A stretch of DNA of 64,000 nucleotides from Lysinibacillus pakistanensis (lineage in GTDB: Bacteria > Bacillota > Bacilli > Bacillales_A > Planococcaceae), in contig NZ_CP126101.1 in the NCBI RefSeq assembly GCF_030123245.1, positions 5,144,501 through 5,208,500 of the forward strand, given 5' to 3'. The notes under the pieces are model-generated. The model ran no database searches, had not been told where the DNA came from, and worked only from the letters and a program-made list of their open reading frames with translations. The position numbers were made by a program, and so were the translations under genes. This document shows positions 26,509-35,180 of this stretch, one piece after another. Position 1 is the first letter of the stretch; every line of letters begins with the position of its first letter.

Positions 26509-27363
26509 ATGATGATAAATACAGGAAAATTGTTTAAGGCCATTAGGAAAAATCGAGCACTTACACAAGTAGAAGTGGCTAGAAATTTAATCTCCCAAAG
26601 TACTTATTCTAAATTTGAAAGTGGAAGTCAAGATATAAGTAGTGGAATTTTTTTAGAGTTACTAAATCGATTGAACCTTTCAGTTGATGAGTTCCAATAT
26701 ATTTCAAACAATTACAATTATGGAGTTAAAAATAACCTTATAAAAGAGTTTTTTACGCTAAATTACAATAATATTAGAAAAATAACAATATTAGAGAAGA
26801 AAATTAACAGTTTTTTGGAAAAACAATACGACGTAGAAATAGATGATATCAGACGCATTTGTAAAGCATTCATTCAAATGAATGATAATAATTTAGAAAC
26901 TGCTCAACAAATTGTCGAACCTATATGGCAACGTATTTCACTGTACGAACAATGGTATGTAAATGACCTGAAAATTATTAATTCTATTCTTTTTTTGTTC
27001 CCCATAGATAGTGTAGCCGATTTTACCAAAAACGTATTATCAAGATTAAGTGAATATAATCATTATCCAGAAGCAAAAGAATTAGAATCTGCGTTTACAG
27101 TGAATCTTTCATTGTTACTAATAAAAGGAGGGAAGTTTTCAGAAGCATTAGAAATTATAGAACATAGTCTTCTAGTTGAGAAAAAAAGACTGCACTACAC
27201 TATATTAGCACTCTATTATACTAGAAAAGCGATTTGTCAATACTCCTTAGAAGTGGATAAACCATTATTTTATTTGGAAAAAGCAGCTAACCTAGTATCA
27301 ATTTATGATGATTTAGAATATTGGGATTGCATTTATAAAGAATACATGTACTACACGTCATAA
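26509..27363 (+). CDS. Rgg/GadR/MutR-type transcriptional regulator
   Basis: A 284-residue cytoplasmic regulator of the typical Rgg length. The N-terminal XRE-type helix-turn-helix (about 3-60) reads GKLFKAIRKNRALTQVEVA, then SQSTYSKFESGSQDISSGIF and LLNRLNLSVDEFQY, the standard Rgg sequence pattern. The rest is a helical repeat (TPR-like, RRNPP-family) domain that in relatives binds short pheromone peptides. Two adjacent ATGs (26509, 26512) follow GAGGG. It is divergent from the 14-residue peptide gene, 104 bases apart. The predicted role is to sense the re-imported peptide and switch the peptide-effector operon. Oligopeptide permease genes needed for import are not in this window. Confidence 0.85.
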   Translation: MMINTGKLFKAIRKNRALTQVEVARNLISQSTYSKFESGSQDISSGIFLELLNRLNLSVDEFQYISNNYNYGVKNNLIKEFFTLNYNNIRKITILEKKINSFLEKQYDVEIDDIRRICKAFIQMNDNNLETAQQIVEPIWQRISLYEQWYVNDLKIINSILFLFPIDSVADFTKNVLSRLSEYNHYPEAKELESAFTVNLSLLLIKGGKFSEALEIIEHSLLVEKKRLHYTILALYYTRKAICQYSLEVDKPLFYLEKAANLVSIYDDLEYWDCIYKEYMYYTS

Positions 27364-27499
27364 TCTTAATTATGATTAATAACCTATAGAGATAATCGAT
27401 TTTTATGCTTTAAATTTTATAATCATCTTCATGCTATGGGAGGAATAAGGTAAAGAAACAAAAATTTATTATTTGAAATTGAGGGGGAGAAATTAATTT

Positions 27500-27928
27500 A
27501 TGACGAAGCATTACCTATATTTAATGAGTGGAATACAAACCTTTTTAGGTATCTATTTATTTTTTTTAAGTATGAAGTATGCATTTGTTGAAAGTATAAT
27601 GTCACAATGTTTCTTTGTTATTATCGTGGGTTTGTTTATGATTTTTTCTATCTCCCGACAAGGGAATGAGAGTAAACTATTAATAAAAAAAAGTAATCTT
27701 TTATTATTTGGTTATCCAATCATTCTAGTTATCAGCAGTATATTAATTTTTACGTCTATTCCTGCTTATACTTATCAAGAAGCAACTCAAATTATAGAGA
27801 ATCAAACAGGTAATAAAACAAACAAACCCAAAGATTACAAAGCTTCAAATGGACTTTATTATATATATACGAATGAAGGGACATATATATTTAATCCTTG
27901 GGATGGCAATTTCGCACTTTTAGATTGA
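27500..27928 (+). CDS. Small membrane protein downstream of the Rgg-type gene
   Basis: A 142-residue protein with about three hydrophobic segments (about 6-25, 33-50 and 70-87) and an outer-face C-terminal domain of some 55 residues (YTYQEATQIIENQTGNK, then YYIYTNEGTYIFNPWDG), which looks like a small PepSY-like or inhibitor-like module. GAGGGGGAG precedes the ATG. It is 136 bases after the Rgg-type gene. It could protect against, or help process, the secreted protein encoded across the locus, but only position suggests this. Confidence 0.65.
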   Translation: MTKHYLYLMSGIQTFLGIYLFFLSMKYAFVESIMSQCFFVIIVGLFMIFSISRQGNESKLLIKKSNLLLFGYPIILVISSILIFTSIPAYTYQEATQIIENQTGNKTNKPKDYKASNGLYYIYTNEGTYIFNPWDGNFALLD

Positions 27929-28374
27929 GATGTTACTCAAAAGTTTTGATATTCCAAAATCCCTTTAAAACTAATTCGGTGATAGATTATAATATATCCA
28001 ACTTTGGAATTTACTACTATTTTAATGGGTATAAAAATTTGTTGAATTACTTTCTTCTATGATATATCCCCTATCTCCTACTTTAACTTTACTTCTGCCT
28101 TATCATCACATGGGTAGACAGGTTTTATCCATAAAATAATAATCGCCATTAATAGATTTTGATAGGCGATTTTAGTAACTTTTTTATAATACACAGAATC
28201 CTAGTATTAGTGACCCCCCTTCTGTTTTTTAACATTCGATAATTAAATCGAAGCTTGATACATGCCTAACTGGACCATATCTCAAATCCACTTTAGGTAA
28301 TTTTTCGAATAAAGTTGCTTATACTCCTCAAAAATCCCCTGCATAAAAGGGGATTTTTTATGTTTAAAATTACT
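27929..28374. other. Intergenic region with two terminator hairpins
   Basis: AATCGCC (28141-28147) pairs with GGCGATT (28165-28171), followed by TTAGTAACTTTTTT. AAAATCCCC (28331-28339) pairs with GGGGATTTT (28349-28357), followed by more T. No gene seen. These isolate the Rgg-type locus from the PadR operon. Confidence 0.65.
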
Positions 28375-28409
28375 TTGACAGGTAGAGTAATATTTGCTAA
28401 TATTACTCT
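28375..28409 (+). promoter_or_regulatory. padR promoter with perfect 11-bp palindromic operator
   Basis: TTGACA (28375-28380), a 17-base spacer and TAATAT (28398-28403) make a near-consensus promoter. AGAGTAATATT (28384-28394) and AATATTACTCT (28399-28409) form a perfect inverted repeat around TGCT that covers the spacer and -10. An extra half-like copy, AGAGCAATAT, begins at 28417. This geometry suits autorepression by the PadR protein encoded next. Confidence 0.75.
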
Positions 28410-28443
28410 AACAGATAGAGCAATATATTGAAGTAGGTGACGT

Positions 28444-28773
28444 ATGGTTCGAAGTGATATCATCCGCGGACACTTGGATTCCATTATTTTAAGACTCATT
28501 TTAGAGAAAGATCGTTATGGCTATGAGATTTCTCAGGAAATAAGTCTCCGCACAAATAATCGTTTTCAAATTAAAGAGGCAACTTTATACGCCGTTTTTC
28601 AACGTCTTGAAAAAAAGGAAGTTATTGAAGCCTACTTTGGGGATGTCTCCCACGGTGGCAAACGAAAATATTACCGAATTACCCCATTAGGAAAAGCTTA
28701 TTTAAATGAGCTAGTGAAAGAGTGGTCGGAAGTTAAGGAAATTATCGACTTATTTATGGAGGGCTTAGAATGA
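28444..28773 (+). CDS. PadR-family transcriptional regulator
   Basis: A 109-residue PadR winged-helix repressor. The N-terminal GHLDSIILRLILEKDRYGYEI and the wing GGKRKYYRITPLGKAYL are canonical, with the C-terminal dimerisation helix after. It overlaps the next gene by four bases (ATGA), so they are co-translated. It probably represses its own operon through the palindrome at 28384-28409. PadR regulators paired with HAAS proteins often respond to membrane or antibiotic stress; the inducer here is unknown. Confidence 0.9.
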   Translation: MVRSDIIRGHLDSIILRLILEKDRYGYEISQEISLRTNNRFQIKEATLYAVFQRLEKKEVIEAYFGDVSHGGKRKYYRITPLGKAYLNELVKEWSEVKEIIDLFMEGLE

Positions 28774-29177
28774 AAAAAATTAAAAATCATATTGATGAGC
28801 TTTTTAAGGACTTTCCTCGTAACCACGAAACGGAAATGATCAAACAGGAAATCATTCAAAATCTTGAAGAAAAAGTATTTTACTTAATGGATCAAGGCAA
28901 AGAGGAAGAGGATGCTATTAATAAAGCTATCGTGGAATTTGGGGATATTGGGGATTTAAAACAGGAATTAGGTGTAAAAGAGCCCGAGAAGAAAAACATG
29001 TCGAGATTAAATTTGGAATTTTCTCTATGGGGTAGCGGCTTAATTATTGCATTTTTTATCTTTATAAACATTTACTATACGCCCCATATAATTTGGGCGA
29101 TTTATCCTATTTTCGCTATTTTATGGTGGCCACTCGCAATGTACTTTGTTTGGTCACGGAAGAAATGGAGTGAATAA
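28770..29177 (+). CDS. HAAS-domain membrane protein with two-TM C-terminus
   Basis: A 135-residue protein. Residues 1-75 form a HAAS domain (KKIKNHIDELFKDFPRN, EDAINKAIVEFGDIGDLKQE). The C-terminal 50 residues carry two membrane segments around the motif HIIWAIYPIFAILWWPLAMYF. The same IW-x-IYPIF-x-x-WWPL motif recurs four times in the next gene. Coupled to padR by an ATGA overlap. It may be a membrane-stress sensor that acts with the downstream protein. Confidence 0.8.
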   Translation: MKKIKNHIDELFKDFPRNHETEMIKQEIIQNLEEKVFYLMDQGKEEEDAINKAIVEFGDIGDLKQELGVKEPEKKNMSRLNLEFSLWGSGLIIAFFIFINIYYTPHIIWAIYPIFAILWWPLAMYFVWSRKKWSE

Positions 29178-29182
29178 AAAAC

Positions 29183-29842
29183 ATGAAAAATTTAATTAAC
29201 TTTTCCATTGCAGGTAGTTTAATGACCATGATATTTTTAGGAATCGTCAATTATACAACATCACCACAAACAGCATGGTTTATTTATCCCTGTTTATTAC
29301 TATTGCTATGGCCAATTACTTTATTTTTTATGATTAAAAAAATGTATAAACAATATTCACTTATTTGCAGTGCCATAATTATTGCATTTCTTATCATTGA
29401 AAATTATTTATATTCACCCGAGCATTTATGGTTTATCTATGTGATTTATCCAATCATCTGGTGGCCAATTCTTATGTACTTGGATGAAAAAGCAAAAACC
29501 TTAAAAATTGCGCTAATAGGCTTTGCAACTACTATTATTTATTATTCCATTTTAAATATTATTTTATCCCACCCATATCCTTGGGCGATTTATCCGGCAT
29601 TTTTAGTCACATGGTGGCCCTTGGCTTTATATCATGCACAAAGAAAAACATTTGTAGCATTCTCTGTTACCGCTTCAATGCTTATTATTATCTTTTTTAT
29701 TACAGTAAATATTGTCTCTACACCAGGAGTTATATGGGCAATCTACCCAATTTTTGTAGTCTTGTGGTGGCCCCTAAGCATGTATTTTTATGTTTATAAA
29801 AGAAAAATGTATAGTTCAACAAATTTTACTAAACGAATCTAA
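29183..29842 (+). CDS. Membrane protein built of four IYP-WWPL two-helix repeats
   Basis: A 219-residue protein made of four tandem two-TM units of about 53 residues. Each has the loop pattern (A/L)W-(F/A)IYP then (L/W)WP(I/L): WFIYPCLLLLLWPI, WFIYVIYPIIWWPI, WAIYPAFLVTWWPL, WAIYPIFVVLWWPL. The preceding gene ends with the same unit, so repeat and operon probably grew by internal duplication. A Gly-Gly-Ala-type ribosome site (GGAG) overlaps the end of the previous gene, and the ATG at 29183 is six bases after its stop. Function unknown. Confidence 0.75.
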   Translation: MKNLINFSIAGSLMTMIFLGIVNYTTSPQTAWFIYPCLLLLLWPITLFFMIKKMYKQYSLICSAIIIAFLIIENYLYSPEHLWFIYVIYPIIWWPILMYLDEKAKTLKIALIGFATTIIYYSILNIILSHPYPWAIYPAFLVTWWPLALYHAQRKTFVAFSVTASMLIIIFFITVNIVSTPGVIWAIYPIFVVLWWPLSMYFYVYKRKMYSSTNFTKRI

Positions 29843-30199
29843 ACAGTTTATAACAAATCGTAAAGGGAATCTATTCTATTATAAAGCAATAAAACGGATG
29901 GTTGGTACTTTAATAAATTCAATTTGAACGAGAGCATGTTTTGAATAATACCGAAGCACGCTCTTTAGATTTGTTCTTTTTTCAGTTATTAACATCATTC
30001 ATAGCATCGACATTGCAAGCTTGCCACTAGAAATACTACCCCATAGATAATAAAAGTGCTTCCCCATCATTTACCTCCTCCCCGACAGTTTCTGCCAATT
30101 TTACTACCTTATTTAAAGTCGATTATTAACTAATATTAGCTCGTATTATATACTTACTATATAATTTAATTATTAAATAATTTAACAGGCTGTGATACT
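29843..30199. other. Intergenic region before the MarR gene
   Basis: AGAGC and GCTCT around 29932-29963 flank a terminator-like stem ending in a T-rich run. AT-rich symmetry (TTTAATTATTAAATAA near 30165-30180) just before the marR start could be an operator. No gene seen. Confidence 0.45.
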
Positions 30200-30613
30200 A
30201 TGTCAAACAACGATCAATTACCTTATGTAGAAGTCATTATGAGAGAAATGCTGGAAATCCAGCAAAAATCGAAAATGTTTGTCAATCTTCTATCTGAAGG
30301 GGAATCCTTATCTCAAAATCAACTAATTCTTTTGCTCCAGCTAAAAATAAATTCCGGTATGAAAGCAACCGAAATTGCTGATTTCTTCAGTGTGACTCCT
30401 GGTGCCGTTACATCAATGTGTGATAAGCTGGAAAAATTAGAATTAATACATCGTGTTAGAGAAAGTGGAGACCGACGTGTTGTGAAAATTGTTTTAACGA
30501 ATAATGGTGAAACTAAGGTTCAAAATTTATTTTTAAAGTTCTCTCAAGAAAAACTTACTGATATGGCTAAGGTTTTGAGTGATGTTAATCAGTTAATGAA
30601 AAAAATATTTTAG
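30200..30613 (+). CDS. MarR-family transcriptional regulator
   Basis: A 137-residue winged-helix regulator. The DNA-binding core reads LQLKINSGMKATEIADFFSV, VTPGAVTSMCDKLEKLELI and the wing VRESGDRRVVKIVLT, all standard MarR. The ribosome site is weak (AGGCTG). The AT-rich dyad just upstream suggests autoregulation. No transporter or enzyme gene is divergent from it, so its regulon is not evident; the next gene is rpoN. Confidence 0.88.
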   Translation: MSNNDQLPYVEVIMREMLEIQQKSKMFVNLLSEGESLSQNQLILLLQLKINSGMKATEIADFFSVTPGAVTSMCDKLEKLELIHRVRESGDRRVVKIVLTNNGETKVQNLFLKFSQEKLTDMAKVLSDVNQLMKKIF

Positions 30614-30838
30614 GATTTCATAAAGATGAAGTCCTTTTTTATTACCCAGAAAATATGTAAGATAATTCATGAAATTCACATTATCTCATTGGTTCATTAT
30701 TCACTTGCACAACTGATTTATATCATATAAACTACTAAAAAATTATTATTATTTATACCTTTCTTAATATAAATACTATTAAAAATATTCTGATTTGATT
30801 GAAGATAAATATTATAATGGAATATAAGAGGTGAGTTC

Positions 30839-32098
30839 ATGCGTTTAGAAGTGAATCAAAAATTAGATTTAAAATTAGCTATGACAAAACAACTGAGACA
30901 AGCAATAGAGCTATTACAAATGCCTTCAGATGAGCTTGAAACATTTCTTATAGAACAATCACTATCAAACCCCTTAATTGAAGTGAAAGATAGCTTTCAC
31001 TTTAAGGAAGGTTATCATACAAGCAAATATATGAATCTACCTGAAAACAATGCGGAGTACAGGATATCAAATGTAGACCAACTTTTAAGTGAAATTCGTT
31101 TAACTTATCATTCATCTGAAGATTATCAGCTTCTTCAACAGCTTATTCTAAACTTAAATGAGTTTGGCTATTTACCAAATGCAACTCAGTTATTTTCACA
31201 GTCACAATACAATCACGCTTTACAGCTTCTGAAAAATTTAGATTATGTAGGTGTGGGGGCTACAAATTTAAAGCATTGCCTACTGTTACAACTAGAAGCT
31301 TTCTATCCGGATGAATTATTTGCAAAGGAAATTATTCAATATCACTTAGAAAAATTAGCTGATCGCAAATGGAATGATATAAAAAAATGTTTACAAATAG
31401 ATGAAGAAGAATTGAAATATTCTATAAATATTATAAAATCATTAAACCCAAAGCCTTTTAAACCTGATTATTCTAGTATGTCTGAAGTTGTTCGTCCCGA
31501 TATCATCATTGACATTAAAGATGATTTCATTACTTACGCTTTAAGTAATTGGTTCTCCCCTTCTATTACTATGACGAAAATAGAGTCGATGTACTTATCA
31601 GCAGAAGACCAGAAACAAATGAATAAATGGGAAAAGGATTACAACTGGTTATCTCAATCCCTTGAACAACGAAGAGAGACAATGATTGCTATAATGGAAT
31701 ACTTAATACAAGAGCAATTGGAAGCGCTTAAAAATGGACTACAATTTATAAAACCAATGACTCTTAAGGATATATCCGTAGCTATTAATCGTCATGAATC
31801 TACTGTTAGTAGAGCAACGATGAACAAATATATTCAGGCTCCCTGGGGAACTTTCTTAATGAAAAATTTATTTTCATCTAAGGTAACTACTCATTCTGGG
31901 GAAGATATCTCTAAGGAGAAAATAAAAATACAAATTCTTGAACTTGTGAAAAATGAAAACAAGAAAAAACCATTATCCGACAACAAAATACTGGAACTCA
32001 TCTGCAGCCAGGAAGAGGTTGAGCTATCTAGAAGAACTATCGCTAAATACCGAGTTGAACTAAATATCCCCTCATCCTCTAAACGAAAGGAATTGTAG
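30839..32098 (+). CDS. rpoN: RNA polymerase sigma-54 factor
   Basis: A 419-residue sigma-54. The N-terminal glutamine-rich activator-interacting region (LAMTKQLRQAIELLQMPSDEL) comes first, then the core-binding domain, a helix-turn-helix region (LKDISVAINRHESTVSRATMNKY) and the RpoN box near the C-terminus (SRRTIAKYRVELNIPSS), which reads the -24 element. AAGAGGTG precedes the ATG. It directly neighbours two operons with consensus sigma-54 promoters and their activator. In other Bacillota rpoN (sigL) is usually unlinked from its targets. Confidence 0.95.
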   Translation: MRLEVNQKLDLKLAMTKQLRQAIELLQMPSDELETFLIEQSLSNPLIEVKDSFHFKEGYHTSKYMNLPENNAEYRISNVDQLLSEIRLTYHSSEDYQLLQQLILNLNEFGYLPNATQLFSQSQYNHALQLLKNLDYVGVGATNLKHCLLLQLEAFYPDELFAKEIIQYHLEKLADRKWNDIKKCLQIDEEELKYSINIIKSLNPKPFKPDYSSMSEVVRPDIIIDIKDDFITYALSNWFSPSITMTKIESMYLSAEDQKQMNKWEKDYNWLSQSLEQRRETMIAIMEYLIQEQLEALKNGLQFIKPMTLKDISVAINRHESTVSRATMNKYIQAPWGTFLMKNLFSSKVTTHSGEDISKEKIKIQILELVKNENKKKPLSDNKILELICSQEEVELSRRTIAKYRVELNIPSSSKRKEL

Positions 32099-32107
32099 AA
32101 TGCAAAG

Positions 32108-32144
32108 AAAGGTGAAGAGAACCGCTAAGCTCTTCTTCACCTTT
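32108..32144. terminator. Bidirectional terminator between rpoN and the aroE-like gene
   Basis: AAAGGTGAAGA (32108-32118) pairs with TCTTCACCTTT (32134-32144). Confidence 0.75.
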
Positions 32145-32181
32145 TGATATCTTTAAAGGGGAATTTTTTTAATGATCGTCA

Positions 32182-32991
32182 TTATTTTCTTGTTAAGTTT
32201 TCCATCTGCTTGTAATTTACATCTTTCTGAAACCACATTTTTATTGCCTTGTGATTTTGCATAACTAGCATGGTCATACCGTTTTGTATACGGGCTCCTA
32301 AATTTTTAGCTTGCTTAAGAAATGCTGTATATTGGGGATTATAAATGACATCCGAAACAATTGCATTTTCTTTTAGCTGTATGATATTTAGAGGCATGGC
32401 ATCTGTATGGGGCCACATACCTATAGGGGTAGTTTGAATGATAATATCGTATTTAACTGTTTGCTGTTCAGCTTCTTCGTAGGATAGGACCCTGACATTC
32501 GGCATATCTATCGTATTTTTCACCTTATTTACGGTACGGTTTGTTATATCAATTTCAACATCTTCAAATTGCAGGAGCTCAAAGTAGATGGATTTAGCGA
32601 CTCCTCCGAATCCAATCAAAAGAATTTTCAATCCATTCAAATTTGATAGGCTAAACTCTTGTAAAAGCCCTGCTAACCACGCTTGACCATCAAAATTATA
32701 TCCAATAAGCTTACCGTTCACTGCTTGAATAATATTAACAACACCAGTATTTTTAGCAGTTAAATCTAATTCATCTATATATGGAAGCACCTTCTCCTTA
32801 TAGGGAATTGTAACAATTAATCCTCCTTCACGGCTGGACTTTAATTGCATCATAAAATTTTTTAATCCATCATCCTCCACTTCAAATTTTTGAAACGAGG
32901 CTTGAATATTATTCTCTTTATAGGTTTCATTTTGCAGTAAAGGCGAAAGTGAGTGCTCTAAGGGATTTCCCAAAATACCATAGACTTGAAT
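32182..32991 (-). CDS. Shikimate/quinate dehydrogenase-like protein (AroE family)
   Basis: About 269 residues of AroE fold. The substrate domain has VYGILGNPLEHSLSPLLQN and VTIPYKE with the catalytic Lys, NFDG holds the catalytic Asp, and the NAD(P) domain has ILLIGFGGVAKSI. In true shikimate dehydrogenases the motif is NTDG; here Thr is Phe, and GHSLSP is EHSLSP, so the substrate probably differs. The best ribosome site (GAGAGGGTG) is six bases before an ATT codon at 32991, which gives the usual family start M-Q-V-Y-G. Alternatives are GTG at 33000 or TTG at 33024, both without a ribosome site. Last gene of the sigma-54 operon that starts with E1 alpha. Confidence 0.8.
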   Translation of the reverse strand: MQVYGILGNPLEHSLSPLLQNETYKENNIQASFQKFEVEDDGLKNFMMQLKSSREGGLIVTIPYKEKVLPYIDELDLTAKNTGVVNIIQAVNGKLIGYNFDGQAWLAGLLQEFSLSNLNGLKILLIGFGGVAKSIYFELLQFEDVEIDITNRTVNKVKNTIDMPNVRVLSYEEAEQQTVKYDIIIQTTPIGMWPHTDAMPLNIIQLKENAIVSDVIYNPQYTAFLKQAKNLGARIQNGMTMLVMQNHKAIKMWFQKDVNYKQMENLTRK

Positions 32992-33011
32992 AAATATCAC
33001 CCTCTCTATTG

Positions 33012-34430
33012 TTATTGATTCCAAATAACTAGCTTTAACTCTGTCATTTCCTCTATAGCATATTTTACACCCTCTCGGCAGTTACCACTTTCTTTCACAC
33101 CTCCATACGGCATATGGTCTACTCTAAATGTTGGTATGTCATTGATAACTACTCCACCTACTTCTAAAAGATGCATGGCTTTTGAAGCGTTTTGAATATC
33201 ATTTGTAAAAATGCCTGCTTGTAATCCAAATCGAGAATCATTTATTGCATCAATAGCTTCTTGAACAGCACTAATTTTATTTACTGTCACAATTGGCGCA
33301 AAGACCTCTTGACATGATACTTTTGAAGTCGAAGGTACTTCAGCTAAAATAGTAGGCTTTAAAATATTTGCCTCTATTTGACCTCCACTAATTAATTTTG
33401 CTCCGTCTGCTATTGCCTCATCAATCCAGCTTAGGGCACGATTATTGTCCTCTAAACTAATCAGCGTCGAAATATCTGTCGTTATATTCAACGGATCTCC
33501 CAATACCAATTTCTCAGCCTTTTCTTTAAACTTTTGTAAAAATTCTTCTGCTACACTTTCATGCACATAAATTCGTTGTAATGAAATGCAAATTTGTCCT
33601 TGATTTGAAAATGCCCCAACCACACATTTATCAGTTATCATATCAATATCCGTATGTTGATCGATGATTAATCCTGCATTCGATCCTAGTTCCAAGGAGA
33701 CTTTCTTTAATCCAGCACGTTGTTTTATACCTAATCCAACACCTGGGCTTCCAGTAAACGTAACCATCTTTACTTTTTCACTTTCTACCAAAACATCTCC
33801 AACTGTTCTTCCACTTCCAGTTATCAAATTAAATGCGCCTTTAGGTAAATCTGTTTGACTTAATAATTCCGCTAAAAATATGGATGATAACGGTGTTTGG
33901 GATGCTGGTTTTAGAACAACTGTATTACCCGCCGCAATTGCTGGCCCTAATTTATGTGCGACTAAATTCATCGGGAAATTGAAAGGCGTAATAGCTGCCA
34001 CCACTCCTAATGGTTCACGAATTGTTAATCCAATTTTATTTACACCATTTTTGGCAGCATCGATTGGTAGAACTTCACCGTAAATTCGTTTTGCCTCTTC
34101 TGCCGCAAATTTATAAGTTTCTATTGTTCGTTCTACTTCGCCTATTGCAAATTTCAAAGGCTTCGCAGATTCTAATGAAATAATCTCTGCAGCTTTTTCT
34201 TTATTAGCAATTAATAGATTTACCAACTGTTCTAATATATTTGAGCGCTCATACGCTGTTAGGTTTCTCATTACTTTAAATGCTTCCTGTGCTGCATCGA
34301 TTGCCTCTTCCACCTGCTCAGTTGAAGCCTGGGCGATATTTGCAATCGTTTGTTGTGAATAAGGTGACTTTAAATCACTATATATTTCACTTTCTCTCCA
34401 TTGTCCATCAATATATAAATTTTTTCTCAT
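33012..34430 (-). CDS. NAD(P)-dependent aldehyde dehydrogenase
   Basis: A 472-residue aldehyde dehydrogenase, full family length. The Rossmann part has ITPFNFPMNLVAHKLGPAIA and VTFTGSPGVG; the catalytic Glu is in SLELGSNAG, the catalytic Cys in NQGQICISLQRIYV, and VFAPIVTV follows. It resembles lactaldehyde/glycolaldehyde or succinate-semialdehyde branches. The start overlaps the preceding SDR stop (ATGA), so it is coupled to it. In this operon it would oxidise an aldehyde freed by an acyloin-cleaving E1 or by an SDR; the substrate is inferred only. Confidence 0.9.
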   Translation of the reverse strand: MRKNLYIDGQWRESEIYSDLKSPYSQQTIANIAQASTEQVEEAIDAAQEAFKVMRNLTAYERSNILEQLVNLLIANKEKAAEIISLESAKPLKFAIGEVERTIETYKFAAEEAKRIYGEVLPIDAAKNGVNKIGLTIREPLGVVAAITPFNFPMNLVAHKLGPAIAAGNTVVLKPASQTPLSSIFLAELLSQTDLPKGAFNLITGSGRTVGDVLVESEKVKMVTFTGSPGVGLGIKQRAGLKKVSLELGSNAGLIIDQHTDIDMITDKCVVGAFSNQGQICISLQRIYVHESVAEEFLQKFKEKAEKLVLGDPLNITTDISTLISLEDNNRALSWIDEAIADGAKLISGGQIEANILKPTILAEVPSTSKVSCQEVFAPIVTVNKISAVQEAIDAINDSRFGLQAGIFTNDIQNASKAMHLLEVGGVVINDIPTFRVDHMPYGGVKESGNCREGVKYAIEEMTELKLVIWNQ

Positions 34431-35179
34431 CGTGATAGAACACCTCCATCGACTGGGATTAAAATTCCTGTAACATAATCAGATGCTTTGGTAGCCAAAA
34501 ACATTGCCGTCCCTACAATATCTTGAGGATCACCCCATTTTTTAGATGGAATCCGGTCCTCAAATTCTTTTTTACGTACTGGATCCTGTAAAATATCAGA
34601 ATTCATATCTGTTAAAATATACCCTGGGGCAATGGCATTTACTTGAATTCCATATTGAGCCCATTCATTAGATAATGATTTTGTTAATTGTAGTACTGCT
34701 CCCTTACTCGCTGAATAAGGTGAAGAATTGTACGCCCCAACAATGGATACGATGGAGCTTAGATTAATAATTTTACCTTGTCCAAATTTCTTCATTTCGA
34801 CTGCAGCTAATCGACTTAATTCAAATAAAGATAGGACATTTAAGTTAAATATTTTTTGCCATGTATCTAATGGTACATCCACCGCCGGACTACGTTTAAT
34901 AATACCAGCGCAGTTAATAAGAACATCTAATTTTCCATCTAATAGCTCTAAAGCTTGTTTAAAGTATAGTTTTATATTCTCGACTTCCATTAAGTCGCAT
35001 TTAATATAGCCAACATTCAAAGAGCTAAGTGACGCTACTTTATCAGAAATATCTAAAACAACAATTTCAGCTCCAGCCTGCTTAAAGGCCTTAACAAATT
35101 CGTGTCCAATTCCTTGAGCCCCACCAGTTACAATTATTTTTTTCCCTTTTAGATTAAAAAGTTCAGTGAAGTCTGTCAT
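34427..35179 (-). CDS. Short-chain dehydrogenase/reductase
   Basis: A 250-residue classical SDR. The cofactor motif is TGGAQGIG, followed by LINCAGI, with catalytic Ser in NLSSIVSIVG and YxxxK in SPYSASKGAV, and the family end ASDYVTGILIPVDGG. It is most like gluconate 5-dehydrogenase or 3-oxoacyl reductase branches and closely resembles the SDR at 45593-46345 of the second operon. The ATG at 35179 lies nine bases after AAGGGG and almost abuts the E3 stop. Coupled to the aldehyde dehydrogenase gene. Confidence 0.9.
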   Translation of the reverse strand: MTDFTELFNLKGKKIIVTGGAQGIGHEFVKAFKQAGAEIVVLDISDKVASLSSLNVGYIKCDLMEVENIKLYFKQALELLDGKLDVLINCAGIIKRSPAVDVPLDTWQKIFNLNVLSLFELSRLAAVEMKKFGQGKIINLSSIVSIVGAYNSSPYSASKGAVLQLTKSLSNEWAQYGIQVNAIAPGYILTDMNSDILQDPVRKKEFEDRIPSKKWGDPQDIVGTAMFLATKASDYVTGILIPVDGGVLSR

Positions 35180-35180
35180 G

